Shown here: piece after piece, positions 17,869 to 27,046 of the stretch
Layout: the number at the start of each line of letters is the position of its first letter
How positions within the stretch are numbered: the first letter of the stretch is position 1
Assembly: GCA_009377525.1 (NCBI GenBank)
Contig: WHTW01000035.1
Coordinates: 1 to 56,486 of the forward strand
Origin: Rhodospirillales bacterium
Lineage (GTDB): Bacteria; Pseudomonadota; Alphaproteobacteria; Reyranellales; Reyranellaceae
DNA: 56,486 bases
Reading direction: 5' to 3'
Translations under genes and position numbers: made by a program
Notes under the pieces: generated by a model
Databases searched by the model: none
What the model was told of the DNA's origin: nothing
Seen by the model: only the letters and a program-made list of their open reading frames with translations

Positions 17869-18910
17869 ATGCTGGCCAACACCACACGGGCCTTGACCGA
17901 AGAACAACGCGAGCAGTGGGCGGTCGACGGCTACCTGCAGCTCGAGGGCGCGCTCAGCCCGGCGGAAGTGGATTTCTTCTCCCGGCAGATCGACCGTGTG
18001 CGGACGCAGCCGGGCTACGAGCCGGCGCCGGGCAAGCTGCCGCGTGGCCACTATGCCTGGGTCGACCAAGCCGACCCGAACCCGGAAGCCTTCATGGACC
18101 GCCGCGACCTGCTGACCTACCACCAGGCCTTCATCGACCTGATCGACCGGCCGCGCGTGTTCGACCTGATCCTCGACCTGATGGGCCCCTACATCCAGTT
18201 CTCGATGAGCCAGGCGATCGTCCGCGCGTCGACCGAGACGTTCCCGGGCTACACCCACACCGACGGCGGCGAGGCCCAGCGCGCCATCCGCGTCACCGAG
18301 ACCAGCCGGCCGCTGGAGCGATTTCCGATTTGATGGAACCGCTTGCGGTTCCATCAAATCGGAAATGCGCGCACTGGGGGTAGCTGTTGCAACAGGCACA
18401 ATCCGTTCGGCTGATTCCAGCCGAACGGATTGTGCTCTGGCGGTCAAGGTGATGTACCTGCTGACCGACGTCACCGAACCCGACAGCGGCAACTTCACGA
18501 TCTTTCCCGGCAGCCACCTGCGGCCGTTCCCGGAGCGCGCCGAGCGCATCCCCAACCCGCACATGCCGGGCGCGGTGCCGCTGCTCGGCAAGGCCGGCGA
18601 CGCCTACGTCTTCCCGCACGCGATCTGGCACGGGCCGTCGCCCAACCGCTCGGGCAAGGCGCGCAAGACCATCCTCTACAATTACTGCCAGATGTTCATG
18701 CGGCCGTACGATTTCGGCACGCCCTACGCCGCGCTGTTCGAGCGCTGCACGCCGCGCCAGCGCCGCCTGCTGGGCGATCTCGGCCATGACTTCCGTCCGG
18801 GCGACTTCTTCTATGCGCCGGAGGACCAGGCGGCGCTGATGACCGGCACCAAGCACGTGCCGGGGCGCGCCATCCACGTAGACCTGAACGCCGCCAGGAA
18901 GTGGGGATAG
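17869..18910 (+). pseudogene. Phytanoyl-CoA dioxygenase family gene, interrupted by a 121-bp repeat
   Basis: ATG 17869 follows AAGGAGG. The N-terminal part (149 codons before the repeat) contains the iron-binding H-x-D in YTHTDGGEAQ; the C-terminal part contains LTDVTEPDSGNFTIFPGSH and IWHGPSPNRSGKARKTI, the distal His and 2-oxoglutarate Arg. Between them lies palindromic repeat copy C plus a duplicated CTG. Removing 124 bases restores ...TSRPL-AVKVMYLLTDV in one frame of about 305 residues, normal for the family. As it stands translation stops inside the repeat, at 18333. The product would have been a non-heme Fe(II)/2-oxoglutarate hydroxylase. Confidence 0.88.
18316..18436 (+). repeat. 121-bp double-hairpin mobile repeat, copy C (inside a gene)
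   Basis: The first hairpin has the core GATGGAACCGC with loop TT; the second has arms CACAATCCGTTCGGCTG and CAGCCGAACGGATTGTG around ATTC. The 3-bp direct repeats CTG (18313-18315, 18437-18439) are not complementary to each other, so they are a true target duplication and not part of a terminal inverted repeat. Insertion breaks the phytanoyl-CoA dioxygenase reading frame. Confidence 0.93.
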
Positions 18911-18918
18911 GACGAGAC

Positions 18919-19055
18919 CTGGCTGATCGGGGTGCCGACGACCAAGATCTGGCGCGCTTCTTCGATGTGCTGGCGGCCGCTTGCAGGAGTGGCTGGCCTC
19001 TGCCTCCCGAGGTCGCCGCCGTCCACTCCAGTAGGGCGCTGGCCGACTGTGGCGC
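18919..19055 (+). pseudogene. Decayed fragment of a small-terminase (TerS) gene
   Basis: In one frame the fragment reads ADDQDLARFFDV and, after divergence, RALADCG; the intact TerS at 21151 has ADDQELARFFDV and RALADAE in the same register. Nucleotide identity is obvious for about 120 bases, including GGCGCGCTTCTTCGA and GGAGTGGCT. There is no start and no downstream part. It sits directly left of hipBA, whose right neighbour is the intact TerS, so the toxin-antitoxin pair is bracketed by two copies of this gene region. The AT-rich stretch 19060-19200 that follows has no gene. Confidence 0.8.
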
Positions 19056-19202
19056 CGCGCCTACAGCTAGTTCGTACTCAAAACTTGCAATTGGCGTGGT
19101 CTGTGGTCGATCTGTTATTATAGCTTCTTTGATGGTTATTATCTATAAAAGTAGATCGACACTTGAAAATCTGATGGTCTAAACTATATCAATCATCCAC
19201 AA

Positions 19203-19222
19203 TGATCTAGAAAGATAGATCA
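19203..19222 (+). promoter_or_regulatory. Palindromic operator abutting hipB start
   Basis: TGATCTA and TAGATCA form perfect 7-base arms around GAAAGA, ending one base before the hipB ATG at 19223 and covering the normal ribosome-binding site. HipB proteins autorepress by binding palindromes, so this is the likely operator. TAGATC half-site sequences also occur near 19150. The preceding 100 bases are strikingly AT-rich and probably hold the promoter. Confidence 0.6.
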
Positions 19223-19828
19223 ATGCTTCTGGGCGTCGACCGTATAGCGACGATTCTGCGTAACGCTCGCGAAAAGAAAAGCCTGAGCCAGCGGGATCTC
19301 AGTGCTGTCTCGGGCGTCCCCCAGAGCCACATCTCCAAGATCGAGAAGGGGGCGGTCGACCTGAGGCTCTCCAGCCTGGTTGAACTGGCCCGCACGCTCG
19401 ACCTGGAAGTGACCCTCGTCCCGCGTTCGGCCGTACCGGCCGTCCAGTCCATCGTCAGAAGTACAGCTCAGGCCTCGGACGGGAAGCAGACCCGTCTCGC
19501 CCTGAAGGACCTGCATCGCCTCGAACAGACGATCACCCGCAACAGCTCCGTTCTTCCTCTTACGCCCAAGGAGCTGGCCGAGGTTCAGCAGCAACTGCGC
19601 CTTCTTTCGCACTTCCCCTTGTCTGAACCGGATCGCAAGACGATCCAGTCGGCGTACAAGACCCTCCAGACTCATCTCAGCGACCACAAGAACCTGAACG
19701 CCCTCCGCCAGGCCTTTGCTCACCTCAAAGACTTGCGCAACAGAGTCGCTCATCGCCCATCCACGGTGTCGGGGCCTCAGCCTGTACGCCCTGCCTATAC
19801 GCTGGATGAGGATGATGACGATGCCTGA
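19223..19828 (+). CDS. hipB: HipB-like antitoxin with extended helical C-terminus
   Basis: 201 residues. Residues 5-65 are an XRE HTH of HipB type (LSQRDLSAVSGVPQSHISKI, then LVELARTLDLEVTLVPR). Unlike the classical HipB of about 90 residues, it continues for 130 residues with mostly helical sequence, ending LKDLRNRVAHRP and an acidic tail. That RN-x3-H motif resembles HEPN domains. The gene overlaps hipA by eight bases, the usual antitoxin-first order. HipB neutralises the HipA kinase and represses the operon. Confidence 0.85.
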   Translation: MLLGVDRIATILRNAREKKSLSQRDLSAVSGVPQSHISKIEKGAVDLRLSSLVELARTLDLEVTLVPRSAVPAVQSIVRSTAQASDGKQTRLALKDLHRLEQTITRNSSVLPLTPKELAEVQQQLRLLSHFPLSEPDRKTIQSAYKTLQTHLSDHKNLNALRQAFAHLKDLRNRVAHRPSTVSGPQPVRPAYTLDEDDDDA

Positions 19829-21056
19829 CGTGTCCGTCTTGGAGGTTCTCCTGCACGGAGTCCCCATCGGCACGATCACCCGCTTTGCCGATGACCGGAC
19901 GCTCTTTGCCTTCAACAAAGACTATATCGAGGATGCGCAACGCCCGACCCTTGGACTGGGCTTCAAGGACGCTCACGGCCAACTCATCACCGAACAGCGG
20001 CCAACGCACGTAAAGCTTCTGCCCTACTTTTCGAACCTGCTTCCCGAGGGCCACATGCGCACCTATCTCGCGCAGCGGGCCGACATCCATCCCGCCCGGG
20101 AGTTCTTCCTGCTCTGGATGCTCGGCAAGGACCTGCCGGGAGCCATCAGCATTCGTCCTGCCGATGGACACGCCTGGCCGCCGGCCGAAGACCGCGGCGA
20201 TGGCGCCGACGAGGATGATCATGATGGTCGTCGCCGCGAAAACGCGCTTCGGTTCTCGTTGACCGGCGTCCAGCTCAAATTCTCCGCCGTCAGCGAAGCC
20301 ACAGGCGGTCTGACGATCCCGGCCAAGGGCGTCGGCGGCTCCTGGATCGTGAAGCTCCCCTCCCGTGGATTCGAAAGCGTGGCCGAGAATGAATTCTCGA
20401 TGATGACGCTTGCCGGCAAGATCGGCATGAACGTGCCGCCGATCCGGCTGATCGATCCTGCTTCGATCAGGAACCTTCCTGAAGGTCTTGGAACATTGAA
20501 AGGCCAGGCGCTTGCCATCGAACGCTTCGACCGCCTTGAAGGGGATGCAGTGCACATCGAGGACTTTGCGCAGGTCTTCGGCGCCTATCCCGACGACAAA
20601 TACGGCAAGGCAAGCTATCGAAACCTCGCGACGGTGATCGGCGCCGAGGCCAGCCACGCCGATGTCGAAGAATTCATCAGCCGCCTCGTCTTCAATGCCC
20701 TGATCGGCAACGCCGACATGCACCTCAAGAACTGGTCGCTGATCTATCCCGACCGGCGCAGGGCAGCGCTGGCTCCTGCGTACGACTTCGTCTCCACGAT
20801 CGCGTACATTCCGGACGCCAACGCAGCCTTGAAATTCAGCAGGACCAGAAGGTTCGATGAACTGACGCTCGAAGAGCTTTCACGACTTGCAGACAAGGCA
20901 CTGCTGCCACAGAAGCTCGTGCTGGACGCGGCCGCCAAGACGGTCGCGCTCTTTCATGAGAATTGGGCGAAGGAGAAGAAGAACCTGCCGATGCCTGACG
21001 CCGTCGTCAAAGCGATCGAAGAGCACAGCCGGACGATTCCTCTCGCCAGGAGCTGA
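19821..21056 (+). CDS. hipA: HipA-like serine/threonine kinase toxin
   Basis: 411 residues from ATG 19821 (ATGs at 19812 and 19815 are also possible; GAGG lies at 19808). Features: an N-terminal couple-hipA domain, phosphate-loop-like FSLTGVQLKFS (145-155), ATP-anchoring Lys178 in WIVKLP, catalytic GNADMHLKN with Asp299 (296-304), and metal-binding Asp322 in AYDFVST. HipA kinases phosphorylate GltX or other targets and slow growth, giving persistence or abortive responses. All kinase residues look intact. It is coupled to hipB and followed by a prophage terminase gene. Confidence 0.92.
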   Translation: MPDVSVLEVLLHGVPIGTITRFADDRTLFAFNKDYIEDAQRPTLGLGFKDAHGQLITEQRPTHVKLLPYFSNLLPEGHMRTYLAQRADIHPAREFFLLWMLGKDLPGAISIRPADGHAWPPAEDRGDGADEDDHDGRRRENALRFSLTGVQLKFSAVSEATGGLTIPAKGVGGSWIVKLPSRGFESVAENEFSMMTLAGKIGMNVPPIRLIDPASIRNLPEGLGTLKGQALAIERFDRLEGDAVHIEDFAQVFGAYPDDKYGKASYRNLATVIGAEASHADVEEFISRLVFNALIGNADMHLKNWSLIYPDRRRAALAPAYDFVSTIAYIPDANAALKFSRTRRFDELTLEELSRLADKALLPQKLVLDAAAKTVALFHENWAKEKKNLPMPDAVVKAIEEHSRTIPLARS

Positions 21057-21150
21057 GCGTAGCTGCGAACGACTCCGCGGGTATGACATGCGTCAGGTAT
21101 GACGCGTGAATGGTTGACCTCCTCATGTAGGTCTCCGTTTATATCCTCGG

Positions 21151-21648
21151 GTGAACACGACACCCGCTTCCCCCAAAACCACCCGCGCCCAGCGCGCCGT
21201 CCCACCCTCGTCGTCCTACCGGGCAGAGTTCGCCGAGCAGGCGCGCAAGCTCTGCCTGCTGCTGGGCGCCGACGACCAGGAGCTGGCGCGCTTCTTCGAC
21301 GTGCCGCCGGCCACCCTGCAGGAGTGGCTCGCCTCCGTCCCTGAATTCGCCGCCGCCGTTCGCGCCGGCCGCGCACTGGCCGATGCCGAGGTCGCTGACC
21401 GGCTGTGGCGCCGCGCCGTCGGCTACAGCCACGACGCCGTCCGCATCTTCAGCCACCAGGGCAGGGCGCTCGAGGTGGCCTACACCGAGCACTATCCGCC
21501 GGACACCGCCGCCTGCCTGTTCTGGCTGAAGAGCCGCCAGCCCGACCGCTGGCGCGAAAGGATCGAGCACGACCATGACGCGCCGGCGGAGATGCTGGCG
21601 TCCCTGGATGCTGCCGGAGAGAGGATGAAGAATGTCCGCCGCGGCTGA
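21151..21648 (+). CDS. Terminase small subunit, copy 1
   Basis: 165 residues from a GTG start. The N-terminal HTH (LARFFDVPPATLQEWLASVP) should bind the phage packaging site. The rest resembles small terminases of podovirus-like prophages (ALADAEVADRLWRRAVGYSH, then YPPDTAACLFWLKSRQPDRW). It overlaps the large terminase by 17 bases, exactly as in copy 2 at 29658-30137, to which it is clearly paralogous. A weak TTGACC box about 37 bases upstream may be a promoter, but the 33-bp block found before copy 2 is not conserved here. Confidence 0.82.
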   Translation: MNTTPASPKTTRAQRAVPPSSSYRAEFAEQARKLCLLLGADDQELARFFDVPPATLQEWLASVPEFAAAVRAGRALADAEVADRLWRRAVGYSHDAVRIFSHQGRALEVAYTEHYPPDTAACLFWLKSRQPDRWRERIEHDHDAPAEMLASLDAAGERMKNVRRG

Positions 21649-23131
21649 CTTCCACAAGCGCCTGCACGGCGAGATCGGCGCGCTGCGCGTCGATCCTCTG
21701 GGTTACGTCATGTACGCCTTCCCGTGGGGCGTGCCCGGCACGGCGCTCGCCGACGAGCAGGGCCCCGAGCCCTGGCAGCGCGACATCCTCGAGCGGCTGG
21801 GCGATGGCCTGATCGGCACCGAGGAGGCTGTGCGCGCGGCCGTCGCTTCCGGGCACGGCGTCGGCAAGTCGGCGCTCGTTTCGTGGATCGTGCTGTGGGC
21901 GCTGTCGACGTGCAAGGACACCCGCGGCATCGTCACCGCCAACACCGAAGGCCAGCTCCGCACCAAGACCTGGCCCGAGCTCGCCAAGTGGTATGGGCTC
22001 TGCATCAACCGGAGCTGGTTCACCTACTCGGCGACCGCGCTCGCCTCGACCCTGCCCGGCCACGAGAAGACCTGGCGCGTCGATGCCATCACCTGGTCGG
22101 AGAACAACATCGAGGCCATCGCCGGCCTGCACAACAAGGGCCGCCGCGCCTTCGCGGTGTTCGACGAGGCTTCGTCGATCCCCGACGGCATCTGGGAAAC
22201 CATCGAAGGCGCGCTGACCGACGCCAGGACCGAGCTGTTCTGGTGCGTGTTCGGAAATCCGACGCGCAACGCGGGCCGCTTTCGCGAATGCTTCGCCGGC
22301 GGGCGCTTCGCTCATCGCTGGCAACCGATCCAGGTCGACTCCCGCTCCGTGTCGATGACCAACAAGGCGCAGATCGCCGAGTGGGTGAAGGACTATGGCG
22401 AGGACTCCGATTTCATCCGGGTGCGCGTGCGCGGCGTCTTTCCGCGTGCCGGGGACCAGCAGTTCATCGACGGCGAGCGCGTCGATGCCGCGATCGCGCG
22501 GGAGCTGGTGGCCGGTCCGGAGACGCCGCTGATCATGGGCGTCGACATCGCCCGCCAGGGCGGCGACCAGACCGTCATCCGCTTCCGCCAGGGCCTCGAC
22601 GCGCGCTCGATCCCGGCGGTGAAGTTCCGCATCCCCGACCTGATGCAGGTCGCGAGCCGCGTGCTCGAGCAGGTCGAGCGGCACAAGCCTGCGGCCGTCT
22701 TCGTCGATGCGACGGGCATCGGCTGGGGTGTGTTCGACCGCCTGGCCCAGCTCGGCTGCGAGGGCCTGGTCGCGGTCGACTTCGGCGGCAAGGCCGATCG
22801 CACCGACGGCGGCGCGGCGGGCGACGCCAAGGCGCTCTACGCCAACAAGCGGTCGGAGATGTGGGGCTTCCTCAAGGACTGGTGCAAGGTGGGCTGCCTG
22901 CCCGACGACCGCGACCTCGCCGCCGACCTCACCGGCGTCGAGTACGGCTACGACGCCGCCAACGCCCTGCAGCTCGAGCGCAAGCAGGACATGCGCCGCA
23001 GGGGCTTGGCCTCGCCCGACGACGGTGACGCGCTGGCGCTCACGTTCGCCTATCCCGTGGCGCAACGCTGCGAGGCCGAGGAGCGCTGCTTCGAGGAGCG
23101 GCTGCAGGCGCTCAAGCGGAGGATCGTCTGA
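21632..23131 (+). CDS. Terminase large subunit, copy 1
   Basis: 499 residues. ATPase: Walker A GHGVGKS (74-80), Walker B AVFDEAS with Asp178/Glu179, and coupling-like TRNAGRF. RNase-H-like nuclease: GVDIARQGGD with Asp305, VFVDATGIGWG with Asp359, and SPDDGDAL with Asp463/464/466. All essential residues are present. The protein translocates DNA into procapsids and cuts concatemers, bound by TerS. Large parts are nearly identical in sequence to copy 2 at 30121-31611. It ends overlapping the next ATG by one base. There is no portal gene beside this copy. Confidence 0.93.
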   Translation: MSAAADFHKRLHGEIGALRVDPLGYVMYAFPWGVPGTALADEQGPEPWQRDILERLGDGLIGTEEAVRAAVASGHGVGKSALVSWIVLWALSTCKDTRGIVTANTEGQLRTKTWPELAKWYGLCINRSWFTYSATALASTLPGHEKTWRVDAITWSENNIEAIAGLHNKGRRAFAVFDEASSIPDGIWETIEGALTDARTELFWCVFGNPTRNAGRFRECFAGGRFAHRWQPIQVDSRSVSMTNKAQIAEWVKDYGEDSDFIRVRVRGVFPRAGDQQFIDGERVDAAIARELVAGPETPLIMGVDIARQGGDQTVIRFRQGLDARSIPAVKFRIPDLMQVASRVLEQVERHKPAAVFVDATGIGWGVFDRLAQLGCEGLVAVDFGGKADRTDGGAAGDAKALYANKRSEMWGFLKDWCKVGCLPDDRDLAADLTGVEYGYDAANALQLERKQDMRRRGLASPDDGDALALTFAYPVAQRCEAEERCFEERLQALKRRIV

Positions 23132-23346
23132 TGGCGAGGCCGCGTTGGGACCGGCGGTGCACGGAGATCATGACGCGTCACGCCGCGACCCACACCAACG
23201 TCGAGATGGCCGCGCTGATCGCGACGGAGATCTGGCTCAGGTTTCGCGCCTCGACCGTCAGCGAGCACCGCTGCGCGCTCGGGCTGGACACGCCGCGCCG
23301 CAACGCCTGGACCGGACCCCTGCGCAGGTGGCGGCCGTGGCAGTAG
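23131..23346 (+). CDS. Small HTH-like phage protein (paralog 2 of 3)
   Basis: 71 residues, start overlapping the TerL stop. The pattern PRWDRRCTEIM, EMAALIATEIWLRFRASTV, RRNAWTGPLRRWRPWQ is shared with the proteins at 3753 and 29203, including the end motif R-R-N-x-W-T-x-x-L-R-R-W. A helix-turn-helix is likely in the centre. Function is unknown; attachment to terminase genes in copies 2 and 3 suggests packaging-site binding or late regulation, which is inference. Confidence 0.65.
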   Translation: MARPRWDRRCTEIMTRHAATHTNVEMAALIATEIWLRFRASTVSEHRCALGLDTPRRNAWTGPLRRWRPWQ

Positions 23347-23362
23347 CAGGACGCACCGCGCT

Positions 23363-23441
23363 CGTTGAAACCAGAATGTCCCGTGCGCGCGAATCCGGTC
23401 GGATGGAACTGCGCGCGGCTCCATCTGAGCGGATTCCGCTT
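23363..23441 (-). repeat. Decayed partial copy (D) of the double-hairpin repeat
   Basis: Read on the minus strand, the GATGG...CCATC hairpin with GCGCGC loop region and the GCGCGCAC spacer are recognisable, but several pairs are broken and the second hairpin is missing. No target duplication can be seen. It fills the gap between the small HTH gene and the sedolisin gene. Confidence 0.65.
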
Positions 23442-23504
23442 TCGTGGGTCTCGACTTCACCTGGCGTTCGGGCGCGGTGGCTGGTGTGAGCGGAGCGGCC
23501 GCCG

Positions 23505-25079
23505 TCAGGCACCCGGTTCCAGCACGCCGAGCCCGGTGCGCGCGTCCCACCCTGTTCGGCCGTAGTAGCCCGGCGCACCGTTGAACTCGTTCGAGGTGCT
23601 GTTGCTCACCGGATCGTCGATGTCGCGGAAAAGCGCGCTGTTGGCGTACAGCGTCGGATGCAGGAAACCAGCTCGCGACCCCACCTTCTTGTTGCGGCGC
23701 GCCACGGCCGCGGCGTAGAGCGGCGCCACCAGGCTGGTACCCTGCAGCACCTCCGGGTACCCGATCCAAAACAGGTAACCCGGCGAGGCATAGCCCGCGA
23801 TGTCCGGCACGCCGCGCGCCTTGCCCATCGTGTTGCGCGACATCGGCAGGTCGTCCGCATTCTGGTAGGCAGGTACCGGATAGACGTCACTGATCCCGCC
23901 GCCGCCGAACTCCCAGGCGATCTCCTCGTTTGGCTTGTTCGCAAAGTCGGCAATCATGGTGCCGCCGCACGCCAGCACGTTCGGATCGGACGCGGGATAA
24001 TTCACGTGCGCCTTCCAGTAGCCCATCTTGCAGTCCGAACCGTGGTTGCCGGCTGCCGCCAGCACGGTAATGCCGAGCTCGGCGGCGTCGGCAAACTGTT
24101 CGCTCATGAACTGCATGCCATCCGCTGTCCAGATCAGGGTGTTGGATTTGCCGAGTTCCGCCGCCCCCCAGCTGATCGACATCACCGATGGGCAGTTCTC
24201 CATATCCTGTACGACCGTGGAGATGGCGTTCATCCAGCCGTTTTCGTCATGCGGCGCGAAGTAGTTCACCAGCGTCGCCTCCTCGGCGACCGAACCCGCC
24301 ACCTCGATATCCAGCGTCACCTCCTTGTCATATATTGATCCGGGGCTGTTGCCGCCGGTCAGGACGGGCACGTCCACGAGAGTCGGGTGCTGGACGCCGA
24401 GGTCGTCGAAGTACTTCGTGGTATGGGCCTCATCATAACCGCCGCCGAAATGCATCAGCGCGATGACTTCGCCTTTGGTCGTGTCTGGCGGCTTGGGAAA
24501 CTCGTAGAGCTCGGCAATCTGCGGCGGCGTCGGCAGGGCCTCAGCGGAAACAAGCATCGCTTTGTCCGCCACGGGCGTTCGCACCGGCGAGCCGATCGGT
24601 CTCGTATCCAGCCCGAAGACGCTCAGGACCACTCCTTGCAGCGACTTCGGCACGGCGATCGTGCCTGTCCGCTCGAGCACGATTCTGCCGTCGGACAGCC
24701 GCACCGCCTGCACCGTTGCGTCAAACGCCCTGGCAAAGGCGCCCAGTGGACCGCGTACAGTGACCAGGCGGCGCGCCAGCATTGGGCTGGACGGCGTGTC
24801 GGGAAGTTGCTTGATGCGGTCGTCGACGCCCTTCAGGTACTGCAGGACGTGCTCGGCATCTTCCTTCGACGCGCCCCAGCCCTCTGCAAAGTCCTTGTGG
24901 GTCAGCGGCTTGAAATCGGCTGTCTCGACGTCGGGCAGCGGTTTCGCCGAGGGCCGTCTCCGCAGCCAGATCGACACGTCGATGATGCGATCGGCCACAC
25001 GTCCCCCGACGGGAATTGCGCCGACGATCGCGGGGAACGCACTGCCCGGCAACCGGATCATGTCGTTTTGGTCGGACAT
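23505..25079 (-). CDS. Sedolisin-family (S53) serine-carboxyl peptidase
   Basis: 524 residues. A pro-domain (about 55-170, containing HKDFAEGWGASKEDAEHVLQ) is followed by the S53 catalytic domain. The acid pair is Glu253 and Asp257 in KEVTLDIEV; the nucleophile is Ser449 in QGTSLVAPL; a calcium site is RDIDDP plus the WDARTGLG end. Where most family members have the oxyanion Asp in AAGDSG, this protein reads AAGNHGSD, with Asn345 in place of Asp. Enzymes of this type are acid proteases that act after secretion; no signal peptide is obvious. It is host-type cargo beside a cyclase gene. Confidence 0.88.
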   Translation of the reverse strand: MSDQNDMIRLPGSAFPAIVGAIPVGGRVADRIIDVSIWLRRRPSAKPLPDVETADFKPLTHKDFAEGWGASKEDAEHVLQYLKGVDDRIKQLPDTPSSPMLARRLVTVRGPLGAFARAFDATVQAVRLSDGRIVLERTGTIAVPKSLQGVVLSVFGLDTRPIGSPVRTPVADKAMLVSAEALPTPPQIAELYEFPKPPDTTKGEVIALMHFGGGYDEAHTTKYFDDLGVQHPTLVDVPVLTGGNSPGSIYDKEVTLDIEVAGSVAEEATLVNYFAPHDENGWMNAISTVVQDMENCPSVMSISWGAAELGKSNTLIWTADGMQFMSEQFADAAELGITVLAAAGNHGSDCKMGYWKAHVNYPASDPNVLACGGTMIADFANKPNEEIAWEFGGGGISDVYPVPAYQNADDLPMSRNTMGKARGVPDIAGYASPGYLFWIGYPEVLQGTSLVAPLYAAAVARRNKKVGSRAGFLHPTLYANSALFRDIDDPVSNSTSNEFNGAPGYYGRTGWDARTGLGVLEPGA

Positions 25080-25221
25080 GGTGGAAAGCCCCCCTTGTTT
25101 TCACGCTGAGCGTGCATCCCATACTAGCAGCCTCGGCGTATCCTACAATCCGGTTGCGCCCGCCGTACCCGACAGGCATCCTGTCTCGAGCCGGCAGATT
25201 CTTACCGGCTAGGCGGGTCAA

Positions 25222-27008
25222 GTGATCGACCTTTTGCGTCCGGCTGATCAGTTGCAGCGACGGATTTGCGCGATTCTGGCAGTAGACGTTGCCGGTTACT
25301 CGCGTTTGACCGAGTTGGATGAGGAGGGAACGCACCGCCGTCTCATGAGCCTGCGCCGCGAGGTGATGGAACCGGGTGTCGCTGCCTGGCATGGCACGAT
25401 CGTCAAGCACACGGGCGACGGCTTCCTGGCCTCCTTCGATAGCGTTGTCGACGGCGCGAGCTGCGCCATCGAGTTGCAGCGCACCCTCGCCGAACGTTCC
25501 GCCGGTGATCCCCTTGAGCGACGGCTCGCCTTCCGTATGGGCCTGAACGTCGCCGATGCGATCCTCGACGCCGAGGACGTCTTCGGCGAGGGCGTCAACA
25601 TCGCCGCCCGTCTGCAGGGTTACGCCGAGCCGGGCGGCATCGTCGTCAGCGAAGCCGTTGCCGGGCAGATCGAGGCGCGAACCGACTTGCGCCGCGTCGA
25701 CCTCGGGCAGCTGCATCTCAAGAACATTCGCCAGCCGGTCCATGCCTACAGCCTGCATCCGCACGGCGTGCCGCTGGCGGAGTTCGCCGCCTCGGTTGCC
25801 GGGGGACGGCGTGACGGCCGGCCGTCCATCGCCGTTTTGCCGTTTCGTCGCCAGCTGACCGAGGAAGCCGAAGGTTACTTCGCCGATGGCGTTGTCGACG
25901 AGATCATCCGCATACTGTCCACCTTCCACGACCTAGTGGTCATCGCGCGCGGCTCGACCCTTGGCCTGGGCGGCGAGCGGGTCGACGCATCCACCGTGGG
26001 CCGCGGCCTCGGCGTGCGCTATGTGCTGAATGGCGGTGTCGGCGGATGGGCGGCCGCATCCGCATCAACGCCGACCTGACCGATGCCGAAAGCGGCGCCA
26101 TTATCTGGGCCGACCGGCACGACGGCGATGTCACCGATCTTTTCAGTCTGCAGGACCGGATTTCGCTACAAGTCGCCGCGACCCTGGCGCCCAACATTCG
26201 CCAGCAGGAACTTAAGCGCGCGCTGCGCAAGCATCCCGACAACATGGATGCCTACGACCTGGTGTTGCAGGCCATCGACTTGCTGTACCGCATGGAATAC
26301 CGCCCGTTCTCCGGCGCCCGCGGCCTGCTGCAGCAGGCGCGCGTCGCCGACGAAAACTATGCCCCAGCCTGGACCTATGCCGCGCAGTGGCACACCTTTC
26401 GAATCGGGCAGGGCTGGACCGTCGACATTGGGGCCGATTCCGCCGAAGCCGAGAGGCTCGCCACGATGGCCGTCGAGCTCGATCGCAACGATGCCACCGC
26501 GCTCGCCGTGTGCGGCCATGCCCGTTCTTTCCTGCTGCACGACTACGACGCCGGCGCCCAGCTGCTCGATCGCGCGCTGCAGGAGGGGCCGTCCTGTGCG
26601 CTGGCCTGGAACTTGGCGAGTTGCACCAGCAGCTACCGCGGCGAGGCCGCGCAGGCGGTTGAGCGGGCCGAGCATAGCCTGCGCCTGTCGCCGCGCGACC
26701 CCCTCGCCTTCTTCTACCTCTGCAATGCCGGCATCGCCCACTATGCCAACGGCGACTATGGCAAGTCCGTCGCCTTCGCGCGCCGTGCGGCGGGCCAAAA
26801 GCGGACTTTTCGCGCCAATCTGCGCATGCTCGCGGCCGGCCTGATAGCGCTGGGCCAGATCGAGGAAGCGCGCGCCACCGCCGCCACGCTGATGGAGGTC
26901 CATCCCGACTTTCGGCTCGGCCGTTACCGGGAACTTTGCCCTTGGCAGGATGGTGGGATGCGTGAGACGTTCATCGGCAGGTTGCACGAGGCCGGGCTTC
27001 CCGCCTGA
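25222..27008 (+). pseudogene. Class III adenylate cyclase with TPR region, split by a frameshift
   Basis: The first frame (GTG 25222 to stop at 26079) has a class III cyclase domain: ILAVDVAGYSRLTELDEEG, KHTGDGFLASF, VFGEGVNIAARLQ. The start of the usual second half follows (RPSIAVLPF, EGYFADGVVDEIIRILS). The family normally continues ...LNGGVRRMGGRIRIN; here one base is missing near 26040-26045. That part (GGRIRINADLTDAESGAIIW) and the TPR-like C-terminus therefore continue in another frame, from 26046 to 27008. Together about 590 residues, typical of rhizobial-type cyclases making cAMP. Either a recent knock-out or a sequencing error. Confidence 0.82.
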
Positions 27009-27046
27009 CTGAGGCGCCTCGCCGTCAGACGAAGGGGAGAAAGCAG

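Noticed and set aside
21100..21150. Fourth copy of the 33-bp promoter block before TerS1
   Set aside because: Only TTGAC and TATCC with near-equal spacing are shared; the central bases differ, so it is not counted.
21449..23065. 1.6-kb minus-strand open frame opposite TerL1
   Set aside because: Antisense shadow; TerL motifs are complete on the plus strand.
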